The notes under the pieces are model-generated. The model was given only the letters and a program-made list of their open reading frames with translations. It was not told the DNA's origin and did no database searches. The position numbers and the translations under genes were made by a program. A stretch of DNA of 14,784 nucleotides from an uncultured Saprospiraceae bacterium (GTDB taxonomy: Bacteria; Bacteroidota; Bacteroidia; Chitinophagales; Saprospiraceae), in the NCBI GenBank assembly GCA_937959375.1, contig CALGLS010000380.1, positions 1 to 14,784 on the forward strand. Reading direction: 5' to 3'. This document shows positions 7,285-14,363 of this stretch, one piece after another (the stretch's first letter is position 1; the number at the start of each line of letters is the position of its first letter).

Positions 7285-8262
7285 TCACTTCTTCCGATCC
7301 GTCACAAAAGTAACCAACTCTTCTAGTGCCTTCCGTGCAGGAGATTCTGGGAAACTATGTAGAATTTCAAAAGCAGCAGTTCTATATTCATGCATTGCCT
7401 TGGTCGCATATTCAAGTCCCCCACTCTTTCGAACAAATTCGATGATCTCTTTTACCTTTTCCGCATTTTCGCTATCACGTTTTATGCTTGTTATGATTTT
7501 ACGACGTTGCCGATTGTCGGTTTGATTGAGTGCATAAATTAAGGGAAGGGTCATCTTCTTTTCTTTAATGTCGATTCCCAAGGGCTTGCCTACATCATCA
7601 ACACCGAAGTCAAAAAGGTCATCACGAATTTGAAATGCAATTCCAATTTTTTCGCCTAGCAGTCGCATGCGTTCAATAACGGCTTCATCATTAGTAGTGG
7701 AAGCTGCTCCAGCGCTACAAGCTGCTGCAATTAAAGAAGCAGTTTTTTGGCGAATGATATCGTAGTATATTTCTTCTTTGATGTCTAGGCGTCTCGCTTT
7801 TTCAATTTGCAAAAGCTCCCCTTCACTCATTTCTTTTACTGCATTAGAAACAATTTCGAGTATGCGATATTGTTTGTGTTTTAGTGCAAGCAATAATCCT
7901 TGTGAAAGAAAATAGTCGCCAACTAAAACCGCGATTTTATTTTTCCAGATGGCATTAACGGAGAAGAAACCACGCCGCTGGTATGAGTCATCTACCACAT
8001 CATCGTGTACAAGTGTTGCGGTGTGAAGAAGCTCTATCAGTGATGCTGCGGTGTATGAGTTATCGTTGGTGGGACCACAAAGTTGGGCACTTAGGAAGAC
8101 AAACATGGGACGAACCTGCTTACCTTTGCGTTGTACAATATAATACGTAATCTTGTCCAACAAAGGCACTTTACTCTTCATGGCTTCACGGAAGCGCTTC
8201 TCAAATATCTTGAGCTCTTCCGCTATAGGGGCCTTTATTTTATTCATGGTTTTGACCATCAA
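7285..8262 (-). CDS. Long-chain trans-polyprenyl diphosphate synthase
   Basis: This 325-residue cytoplasmic enzyme adds isopentenyl diphosphate units to an allylic primer. It has the expected order of motifs: GKQVRP (47-52), the first Asp-rich motif HDDVVDD (DDxxD at 87-91), RQKTASL (171-177), and the second Asp-rich motif QIRDDLFDF (DDxxD at 214-218) followed by GKPLGIDIKEKKMTLP. The residue five positions before the first DDxxD is Ala82; a small residue there, rather than an aromatic one, usually marks enzymes making long chains (about C30-C40 or more). A menaquinone side chain is the likely use, but the exact length cannot be read from sequence. Met6 (8247) is a possible alternative start. 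It converges on murA. Confidence 0.92.
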   Translation of the reverse strand: MMVKTMNKIKAPIAEELKIFEKRFREAMKSKVPLLDKITYYIVQRKGKQVRPMFVFLSAQLCGPTNDNSYTAASLIELLHTATLVHDDVVDDSYQRRGFFSVNAIWKNKIAVLVGDYFLSQGLLLALKHKQYRILEIVSNAVKEMSEGELLQIEKARRLDIKEEIYYDIIRQKTASLIAAACSAGAASTTNDEAVIERMRLLGEKIGIAFQIRDDLFDFGVDDVGKPLGIDIKEKKMTLPLIYALNQTDNRQRRKIITSIKRDSENAEKVKEIIEFVRKSGGLEYATKAMHEYRTAAFEILHSFPESPARKALEELVTFVTDRKK

Positions 8263-8320
8263 TGATTATTTTTTAGCTTCGTACAGATGCAAGGTAAATT
8301 TAATATCATCTAAGTTTTTG

Positions 8321-8328
8321 CAAAAGTA
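8321..8328 (-). promoter_or_regulatory. Candidate -7 promoter element for the polyprenyl synthase gene
   Basis: On the minus strand this reads TACTTTTG, an exact TAnnTTTG match, about 60 bases upstream of the start at 8262. No clear TTTG is present at the -33 position. A second, imperfect version (TACCTTGC) occurs at 8289-8296. The site lies just beside the tandem repeat block that begins at 8340. Confidence 0.4.
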
Positions 8329-8339
8329 GACAAGAAATT

Positions 8340-8467
8340 CTAAATCAGACACTTTTCTAAAACCTAAATCGATGTTTTACTGAACTCTAAATCGGCTTTT
8401 TCTATCGTCTAAATCACTTTTTTTCAAATCTATATCGACATTTTACTAATCTCTAAATCTCATTATA
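8340..8467 (+). repeat. Degenerate tandem repeat, six copies of a 21-24 bp unit
   Basis: The heptamer CTAAATC begins at 8340, 8364, 8387, 8409 and 8453, with CTATATC at 8430, giving spacings of 24, 23, 22, 21 and 23 bases. Each complete unit continues with one to four variable bases, a TTTT run, and usually a short C/T-A-A end. Copies 2 and 5 are the most alike over their full 23 bases. The last copy runs into the start codon of the hydrolase gene at 8468. The spacing is near two helical turns, which would place a bound protein on one DNA face, but a neutral repeat is equally possible. No TAnnTTTG match is seen on the plus strand here. Confidence 0.75.
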
Positions 8468-9310
8468 ATGAACAGTCAAAAGGACACTATTGTTGACGGA
8501 AGTCAGGGGAAACCGATCACAATCGATAGCTATTTTCCTGAAGAGGTGAAAAGCAAGGGAATTATCCTCTTTGCTCATGGCTTTAAGGGGTTTAAGGATT
8601 GGGGCCATTGGGAGTTAATCGCGCAAACTTTTGCAAAAGCAGGATTCATTTTTGTTAAATTTAATTTTTCTCATAATGGTACAACGCCAAGTCAACCCTT
8701 TGATTTTGCTGATCTAGAAGCTTTTGGGAACAATACCTATACAAAAGAGTTGGCCGATATTGAGATAGTCCTCAACTGGATTGAGCAACAAACATGGACC
8801 AGCCCACAAATTGGATTGATTGGTCATAGCCGCGGAGGTGGGATCGGTATTATAAAAGCAGCAAATGATCAACGCATCAAGGCTTTAGCAACCTGGGCTG
8901 CTGTGAGTCATCTTGATTATTCGTGGAGAGATAAGCCCGATATTTTGGATGAGTGGAAAACAAAAGGTGTCCTTTACAATAGGAATGGCCGTACCAAACA
9001 AAACATGCCGCTGTATTACCAACTGTTTGAAGATTTTAAAGCGAATGAAGATATGTTGAACATTGAAAAAGCGTTGCAAAAACGAGCTGACTTGAACTTA
9101 CTAGTAGTACATGGTAGCGAAGATCCAGCTGTACCCGCTTTTGCAGCAAAGCAAATACATCAATGGCATTCTAATTCTAGGTTACACTTAATAGAAGGTG
9201 CCAATCATGTTTTTGGCGGAAGCCATCCCTTTGAGTCTACAAAACTTCCATCACATAGTCAGGAATTAGTTGAAGTGAGTATGCGATTTTTTACGGAAGC
9301 ATTGGCTTAG
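8468..9310 (+). CDS. Alpha/beta hydrolase family protein
   Basis: This 280-residue protein has the serine hydrolase fold signature without a signal peptide, so it is probably cytoplasmic. HGFKGFKDWG (37-46) is the oxyanion-loop region after the first core strand. GHSRGGG (119-125) is the nucleophile elbow with Ser121. HGSEDPAVP (215-223) supplies the acid Asp219, and GANHVFGG (244-251) the catalytic His247. The triad is complete. The motif set resembles dienelactone hydrolase/acyl-peptidase-type enzymes often annotated only as alpha/beta hydrolases; the substrate cannot be predicted. The ATG abuts the last unit of the upstream tandem repeat. No strong terminator follows. Confidence 0.9.
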   Translation: MNSQKDTIVDGSQGKPITIDSYFPEEVKSKGIILFAHGFKGFKDWGHWELIAQTFAKAGFIFVKFNFSHNGTTPSQPFDFADLEAFGNNTYTKELADIEIVLNWIEQQTWTSPQIGLIGHSRGGGIGIIKAANDQRIKALATWAAVSHLDYSWRDKPDILDEWKTKGVLYNRNGRTKQNMPLYYQLFEDFKANEDMLNIEKALQKRADLNLLVVHGSEDPAVPAFAAKQIHQWHSNSRLHLIEGANHVFGGSHPFESTKLPSHSQELVEVSMRFFTEALA

Positions 9311-9335
9311 TCTCATTTCATTTCTATTTGCCAAA

Positions 9336-9343
9336 TAACTTTG
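9336..9343 (+). promoter_or_regulatory. Candidate -7 promoter element (TAACTTTG)
   Basis: TAACTTTG matches TAnnTTTG exactly and lies 42 bases before the GTG start of the membrane protein gene. A TTTG occurs at 9327-9330, too close to serve as the -33 element. The motif suggests the membrane protein gene is transcribed separately from the hydrolase. Confidence 0.45.
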
Positions 9344-9384
9344 GTAATATTATGCTTTAATTCAAATTAAATCAGAAGACTTAG

Positions 9385-10371
9385 GTGTTATCATTATTTA
9401 GAACAAATCAGCTAGTTGCCAATGCGCTATTGATTTTCTACATTCTTTTGTTGCGTTTTTCCTCATTTGTTGTTCCATATGAGTTACACCCCGGCCAAGG
9501 AGGCATTTTGGGTGAGAATCTTCTTAGTATTGTTCCACCAGAAGGAACGCTCTCTGCAGTGCTGTCCATTATTCTTATTTTTTTGCAAGCTCTGCTTATC
9601 AATATTACAGCAGCCAGATATAGAGTAGCTCGATCGGTAAGTTTATTCCCAGGTGTATTTTATGTTTTACTGTGTAGTTCTTTTCCCGACTTTCTATACT
9701 TATCTCCTGTCCTAGTCGCCAATACTTTCCTGATATTGGCATTGTACGAACTACTAGGAGTCTACAAAAAATATTATTCCAATGGTCGGATCTTCAATGC
9801 AGGACTTTGGATTGGGCTGGCTACCTTATTCTACTTTTCATCCATTGTTTTTATCGGAGCTATATTTATTGGCTTCTTTATTTTAAGAGCTTTTAAGATA
9901 AAAGAACAAATTGGTTTACTACTAGGTTTTATCTCACCTTTTTGGTTGGTTGGTATATACTATTTTGTTCAAAACGCTTTACCAGACTTTTGGAGTCGAT
10001 CCTTTGGAAATATTGGTTTTCTAGATGCTAATCTTTCAAATGAGTGGGATAGTTATGTTCAACTAAGCATGTTTGCCATTTTCATTCTAGCCGCCATATT
10101 TAGTTATAGAACCTATACTTATAAAGTAAGCATCCAAGCTCAAAAATTTGTTGACGTATTTTTCTGGGTATTAGCATTTTCAGCAACTACCCTACTGATT
10201 CAAGACAATATACAGGCAGATCATTTAATCTTTCTGGCCGTTCCACTTTCTTTCCTTATCGGAATGACATTTCTGTACATGAATAGACGACTGGCCGAAG
10301 CCTTACATTTCTTGTTACTTGCAGGTATCTTCTTGCTCCAATTCAAACCTTTTTGGTACATAGGTGGGTAG
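9385..10371 (+). CDS. Multi-pass membrane protein, DUF6427-like
   Basis: This 328-residue protein is hydrophobic almost throughout, with about ten likely membrane segments (roughly residues 11-30, 56-76, 85-105, 108-126, 139-167, 177-195, 226-241, 256-272, 280-298 and 305-323) joined by short loops. The start MLSLFRTNQ and overall layout resemble Bacteroidota DUF6427 proteins, whose function is unknown. The start codon is GTG: an in-frame TAG lies immediately upstream (9382-9384) and the next in-frame ATG is far inside, so GTG at 9385 is well supported. No catalytic motif was recognised. Confidence 0.75.
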   Translation: MLSLFRTNQLVANALLIFYILLLRFSSFVVPYELHPGQGGILGENLLSIVPPEGTLSAVLSIILIFLQALLINITAARYRVARSVSLFPGVFYVLLCSSFPDFLYLSPVLVANTFLILALYELLGVYKKYYSNGRIFNAGLWIGLATLFYFSSIVFIGAIFIGFFILRAFKIKEQIGLLLGFISPFWLVGIYYFVQNALPDFWSRSFGNIGFLDANLSNEWDSYVQLSMFAIFILAAIFSYRTYTYKVSIQAQKFVDVFFWVLAFSATTLLIQDNIQADHLIFLAVPLSFLIGMTFLYMNRRLAEALHFLLLAGIFLLQFKPFWYIGG

Positions 10372-10495
10372 TTTTCAAATAAAAGACATTCAAACTGTTT
10401 TTAGATTTGTTGATCATTCTCCAGTAAAGGCATTATTATTTGGAATTTCCCAGTAAATACAGGCTTTTAGTGCAGTTAAATCTCGATTTTATTAC

Positions 10496-10503
10496 TAAAT
10501 TTG
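10496..10503 (+). promoter_or_regulatory. Candidate -7 promoter element (TAAATTTG)
   Basis: This is an exact TAnnTTTG match, with the same core as the motif at 19-26, located in the long gap before the nDsbD gene. Transcription would start near 10510 and leave a leader of about 320 nt before the ATG at 10831. No clear -33 TTTG is seen. The preceding stretch 10372-10490 shows nothing I can identify. Confidence 0.45.
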
Positions 10504-10800
10504 TGCCCAGCAGTAACGTCCCCACTATTTTATACCATTTTCGCACTGATAATAACCGCTTAGTTTGATCCTTTTGGATAGACTGAGCCAATCCAACGTT
10601 AAGGGTATCTAATAATAACGTTCTTTCAGCAGGAATTAAAACATTTATAGCGAAAGCTACGTAAAGCTGTTTTATATGTGGACCATAGAATGGTCAATCA
10701 AATCCCCTCCTCTTTGGAGACTAGCAGTATCCCTGAACAATAAAAGATTTTAAAGCAATCTATCCCAAGCTTAAGCCTTCGGGTCTGGCAGGGTAATTGG
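10504..10800 (+). other. Candidate structured leader RNA or small RNA
   Basis: This gene-free stretch holds a run of hairpins that look RNA-like. 10558-10588: GCTTAGT pairs with ACTGAGC, then an internal loop, then ATCC/GGAT closed by TTTT. 10595-10622: AACGTTA pairs with TAACGTT. 10637-10674: a stem of about 15 pairs with two 2-base bulges (10660-10661 and 10666-10667), capped by TAGC-GAAA-GCTA, a GNRA tetraloop. 10681-10695: GACCAT-AGA-ATGGTC. 10707-10719: CTCC/GGAG. 10745-10761: AGATT/AATCT. It matches no riboswitch or housekeeping RNA that I recognise. No T-rich terminator marks an end, so a leader of the nDsbD gene is more likely than a separate small RNA. Confidence 0.45.
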
Positions 10801-10830
10801 ACTTTGAACCGATTAACAAGAAAAACAATC

Positions 10831-11295
10831 ATGGGTAATAATTTAAAGACTATCATTTTCTCTTGCTTTCTAGTTTTGATTAGCAGCAACCTATTTGCTC
10901 AGCTAGAGCCTGTTCAGTGGAGTTTCGAAGTAGAGAAAGTAAGCGATAAAGAATACGACATTATTTTTAAGGCTGACATCGATCGAGGTTGGTCTGTATA
11001 TTCTCAATACCTCGAATCACAACAAGGTCCAATTCCAACTTCTTTCGAATTTGATACAGATGCTAAAATCCAGTTAGTTGGAAAAACTAAGGAGGCAGGA
11101 AATAAGAAGGAAACCTTCGATAAGACCTTTGGGATCAAATTGGTCAAGTTTAGCAACAAGGCTCGCTTCACTCAACGTGTTATCGTTGATTCAATGACCG
11201 AAGTGGTCAATGGAAGCTTAACATATATGACCTGTGATGCTGAAAGTTGCCTACCACCTGAAAATGTTAAATTTTCAATTGCGTTAAAAAACTAA
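10831..11295 (+). CDS. Stand-alone secreted DsbD N-terminal-domain (nDsbD) protein
   Basis: This 154-residue protein has a signal peptide (hydrophobic residues 6-19, probable cleavage after LFA at 23) followed by one nDsbD immunoglobulin-like domain. The redox pair Cys135/Cys140 sits in TCDAESCLPP, equivalent to the CxxxxxCYPP region of E. coli DsbD alpha domain. In DsbD this domain takes electrons from the membrane core and passes them to periplasmic partners. Conserved GWSVYSQYLES (53-63) and FTQRV also occur in both nDsbD domains of the next gene. The frame is open to a TTG at 10804, but ATG at 10831 gives a normal signal peptide. A terminator at 11397-11437 separates it from the larger DsbD gene, so it can be expressed on its own. 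Confidence 0.85.
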   Translation: MGNNLKTIIFSCFLVLISSNLFAQLEPVQWSFEVEKVSDKEYDIIFKADIDRGWSVYSQYLESQQGPIPTSFEFDTDAKIQLVGKTKEAGNKKETFDKTFGIKLVKFSNKARFTQRVIVDSMTEVVNGSLTYMTCDAESCLPPENVKFSIALKN

Positions 11296-11369
11296 TTTAA
11301 CAGGCCATTTTAGCCCCATTTTGGTGTTAAATATCCATTAAGGCAGCATTTCGACAATTTTTATCCTTA

Positions 11370-11391
11370 AAAATCCCTTAATTTGGATTTT
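11370..11391 (+). repeat. AT-rich hairpin between the two DsbD genes
   Basis: AAAATCC (11370-11376) pairs with GGATTTT (11385-11391) over an 8-base loop. Another inverted repeat, TTTAACA/TGTTAAA (11296-11302/11325-11331), follows the stop codon directly. Both could act as weak terminators or transcript-end stabilisers before the stronger hairpin at 11397. Confidence 0.4.
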
Positions 11392-11396
11392 ATAAT

Positions 11397-11437
11397 TTGG
11401 CAGTAAGAGATAGCTACTTACTGCCAATTTATTTTTG
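11397..11437 (+). terminator. Intrinsic terminator after the nDsbD gene
   Basis: TTGGCAGTAAG (11397-11407) pairs perfectly with CTTACTGCCAA (11417-11427), with a 9-base loop, followed by TTTATTTTTG. It lies about 100 bases after the nDsbD stop codon and 79 bases before the dsbD start. Confidence 0.75.
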
Positions 11438-11515
11438 GAATGCTTATTATAGATATATTAATTAGCGCTTATATAGTACAGCACATTTTAGTCAAATAAA
11501 TAACTTCTTTCAATC

Positions 11516-14281
11516 ATGCGAAATCTGATAATTCTCACACTACTGATCTTTAGTAGCATCAGCGCTTCTCTTGCTCAAATTCACAAACCTGTCAAATGGT
11601 CTATGGATCACAAGCATATTAGTGGTGATGATTTTAATTTAATCTTTACAGCTACCATTGACGATGGTTGGTCAATCTATTCTCAATATCTTGAAAGCGA
11701 TGACGGGCCCGTCCGAACTTCTTTCGAATATGACAAAGGTGCCCATTTTGCCTTAAAGGGTAAAAACGAAGAATCTGGCTCAAGAAAAGAAGCGTTTGAC
11801 AAGCTCTTTGAAATGAATGTAATTAAGTTTACCAAGAAAGCCATTTTTACGCAAAAGGTAACCGTTAGCGATTATAACAAGCCAATCGAAGGTTATCTGA
11901 CTTTTATGACCTGTGATGATACCAAATGCCTACCTCCTACTGATGTAGATTACAGCTTTACTATAAAGCCTGTTGCTAAATCTGGTGCAACTACAGCTGA
12001 GGAAAAACCAGCAACTCCTGTTAAAGAAACAAAGCCAGCTGAAAAGGTAGTTGAAAAAACAAAAGCTAAGGTTGATAAACTCAAAGCTGCTTCTGACAAA
12101 GCACAAGACAAGGTTTTTGGCAAGAAGGATAAATCTTCTGCTAAAGCTAAAACAAAGAAACCTGCAAAAGCAGAAACAAAACCTGCCGAAAAAAAAACAG
12201 CTATTGCTGCTGCACCTTCCGCTCCAAAGAAAACACCTTCCAAGTCTAAGGGATTACTCGAACCTGTCAAATGGAATATCACTTCAAAAAAAGTTGGTGA
12301 CAACGAATACGATCTCATCCTAAAAGCTGACATTGAAGACGGTTGGTATATGTATTCTCAATATCTCGAAAGTGATGAGGGACCTCTTCCTACACTTTTT
12401 TACTGGGATGAAAAAGACAGCAATTTAGAGCTGGTTGGAAAATCAAAAGAAGAGAGTCCAAAGGTTATCAAAGCTTTCGATAAGATGTTTGAAATGAATT
12501 TGACTAAGTTCAAAAAATCAGCAACATTCACTCAACGAGTAAAATTGAAAGATCCTTCGAAGCCCGTTCAAGCAGAAATCGAATTTCAGACTTGTGATGC
12601 GACTAAATGTTTGCCTCCAACGGCAGTACCGTTTTTTTTCCAAGCAGATAAAATGACAACTTATATTGGTAAAGATAACATGCCAGCTATTACTGCAGCA
12701 GGCGCAGGCGGAGCAGCGAATGCTGGTGCTGGTTTTGCATCTAAAGTAAGTGGCAATGTGATTGACCAAGCCATTCCAGTAATTCAAAAAACCTATGAAT
12801 CTCCAATCGGAGACTGTGGTGAAGAAGAAAATGCAAAAGGTCAAAATTTGTTCTTTACTTTCTTTTTTGGTTTTGTGGGTGGACTACTTGCCTTGTTGAC
12901 GCCTTGTGTTTTCCCAATGATTCCACTTACGGTGAGTTACTTCACTAAGGGAAGTACCAACAGAGCTACAGGTATTCGAAATGGTTTGATTTATGGCGCT
13001 TCTATCATTTTCATTTATGTATTAATTGGCTTGGCCATTACTGCATTCTTTGGTGCTGATGCACTAAACGCGCTATCAACTAACTGGATTGCAAATACTT
13101 TGTTTTTCTTAATATTTATTGCTTTTGCATTTTCATTTTTTGGGTTTTACGAAATCACCTTACCAAGCTCATGGACCACTAAGAGTGATTCTATGGCCGA
13201 CAAAGGTGGATTGATCGGAACCTTCTTCATGGCCTTTACCCTGGCTCTTGTTTCATTCTCTTGTACAGGTCCAATTATCGGAACTGCATTGGTAGAATCA
13301 GCTACAAACCCATTGGGACCATTCATTGTTATGCTTGGTTTCTCATCTGCATTAGCTCTACCATTTGGATTGTTTGCAGCTTTCCCCGCTTGGCTAAACT
13401 CACTACCTCAATCAGGAGGTTGGATGAATTCTGTCAAAGTTGTTTTAGGGTTTTTAGAATTAGCTTTAGCGCTAAAATTCTTATCTGTTGCAGATATGAC
13501 ATCCCACTGGGGAATTTTGGGATATGAAATTTTCATGGGATTATGGGTATTGATTTTTGCGGGCATGACGGCTTATCTATTTGGGTTTATTAAATTCCCA
13601 CACGATAGTCCAGTAACCAAATTATCTGTTCCACGTTGGGTATTTGCCTTAGGTTCACTTGCCTTGACAATCTATCTAGCATCTGGCTTTATGATCAATG
13701 ACAAAACAAAAGTATATGATTCACTGAGTATCATGAGTGGTCTAGCACCTCCTGCTCACTACAACTATCTTTTGCCAAAATTGACAGTAGATCCTGCGAT
13801 CAAGAAAGAATATCCATCCTTTACTAAATGTGCAAATAATCTTGATTGTTTTAAAGACTATTATGAAGGTTTGGCTTACGCCAAAAAGACGAACCAACCT
13901 ATTCTTTTAGATTTCACAGGATATGGTTGTGTCAACTGTCGTAAAACAGAAGAACACATTTGGATCAAAGATAACGTTTGGGAAAAGATTAATACAGAGT
14001 TTGTTTTGATTTCACTTTATGTGGATGACAGAGACAAACTAGACAATACTTTGGTATCAAAACACACGCAAGAAAAGATCAGAAACGTAGGTAACAAATG
14101 GGCGGATTTCCAAATTGTGAATTTCGAACAAAACTCACAACCACTTTACGTTATGATGAATGCGAACGAGGAAGTTTTGGCTAAACCAAGAGGTTACAAA
14201 CCAGATGCTGGTGAGTACTACGAGTTTTTAAACTGTGGTTTGAATACTTATAACCAGAGCAATAAGACTGGCATGAAATAG
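11516..14281 (+). CDS. dsbD: Protein-disulfide reductase DsbD with two nDsbD domains
   Basis: This 921-residue membrane protein moves reducing equivalents from cytoplasmic thioredoxin to periplasmic partners. Order: signal peptide (cleavage near SLA at 20); nDsbD 1 (23-151, Cys133/Cys138 in TCDDTKCLPP); a Lys/Ala/Pro-rich linker (152-246); nDsbD 2 (247-378, Cys360/Cys365 in TCDATKCLPP); a Gly/Ala-rich segment (391-409); the CcdA-like core of about eight membrane segments (444-725) with Cys464 in TPCVFPMIP and Cys583 in SCTGP; and a thioredoxin domain with Cys805/Cys808 in GCVNC. All four expected redox sites are present. E. coli DsbD is about 565 residues with one N-terminal domain, so this protein is enlarged by a second nDsbD domain and linker. 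Extra cysteines occur at 434, 772, 778 and 907. It follows the stand-alone nDsbD gene but is separated by a terminator. Confidence 0.93.
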   Translation: MRNLIILTLLIFSSISASLAQIHKPVKWSMDHKHISGDDFNLIFTATIDDGWSIYSQYLESDDGPVRTSFEYDKGAHFALKGKNEESGSRKEAFDKLFEMNVIKFTKKAIFTQKVTVSDYNKPIEGYLTFMTCDDTKCLPPTDVDYSFTIKPVAKSGATTAEEKPATPVKETKPAEKVVEKTKAKVDKLKAASDKAQDKVFGKKDKSSAKAKTKKPAKAETKPAEKKTAIAAAPSAPKKTPSKSKGLLEPVKWNITSKKVGDNEYDLILKADIEDGWYMYSQYLESDEGPLPTLFYWDEKDSNLELVGKSKEESPKVIKAFDKMFEMNLTKFKKSATFTQRVKLKDPSKPVQAEIEFQTCDATKCLPPTAVPFFFQADKMTTYIGKDNMPAITAAGAGGAANAGAGFASKVSGNVIDQAIPVIQKTYESPIGDCGEEENAKGQNLFFTFFFGFVGGLLALLTPCVFPMIPLTVSYFTKGSTNRATGIRNGLIYGASIIFIYVLIGLAITAFFGADALNALSTNWIANTLFFLIFIAFAFSFFGFYEITLPSSWTTKSDSMADKGGLIGTFFMAFTLALVSFSCTGPIIGTALVESATNPLGPFIVMLGFSSALALPFGLFAAFPAWLNSLPQSGGWMNSVKVVLGFLELALALKFLSVADMTSHWGILGYEIFMGLWVLIFAGMTAYLFGFIKFPHDSPVTKLSVPRWVFALGSLALTIYLASGFMINDKTKVYDSLSIMSGLAPPAHYNYLLPKLTVDPAIKKEYPSFTKCANNLDCFKDYYEGLAYAKKTNQPILLDFTGYGCVNCRKTEEHIWIKDNVWEKINTEFVLISLYVDDRDKLDNTLVSKHTQEKIRNVGNKWADFQIVNFEQNSQPLYVMMNANEEVLAKPRGYKPDAGEYYEFLNCGLNTYNQSNKTGMK

Positions 14282-14296
14282 TGAAGTTGTTTTAAA

Positions 14297-14340
14297 ATAA
14301 AAAGCGTGTTTGGGTTTATTTCCAAACACGCTTTTTTATT
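14297..14340. terminator. Strong bidirectional terminator
   Basis: AAAAAGCGTGTTTGG (14299-14313) pairs perfectly with CCAAACACGCTTTTT (14322-14336) around an 8-base loop; with a one-base bulge the stem extends outward to about 20 bp (AAAAT/ATTTT). T-runs follow on both strands. It separates dsbD from the convergent transglycosylase gene. Confidence 0.9.
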
Positions 14341-14363
14341 TTGAAGTTGCTTAAATTGTTATT

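Noticed and set aside
10676..10753. 25-residue ORF with three tryptophans (starts MWTIEW) in the nDsbD leader, like an attenuation leader peptide
   Set aside because: No tryptophan genes lie downstream, there is no antiterminator/terminator pair after it, and it overlaps the GACCAT/ATGGTC hairpin. Chance is more likely.
10504..10790. Closing stem TGCC(C)AG with CTGGCA that would make the leader a 6S-RNA-like closed structure
   Set aside because: The stem is only six pairs with a bulge, and part of it would lie upstream of the predicted transcript start. I see no other 6S hallmark.
10804..10830. TTG start adding nine residues to the nDsbD protein
   Set aside because: The extension precedes a normal signal peptide that begins at the ATG; the longer form would have an atypical N-terminal region.
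11950..12333. 127-residue minus-strand ORF and 90-residue plus-strand ORF (12051-12323) over the DsbD linker
   Set aside because: Both are shadows of the low-complexity Lys/Ala-rich coding sequence in other frames.
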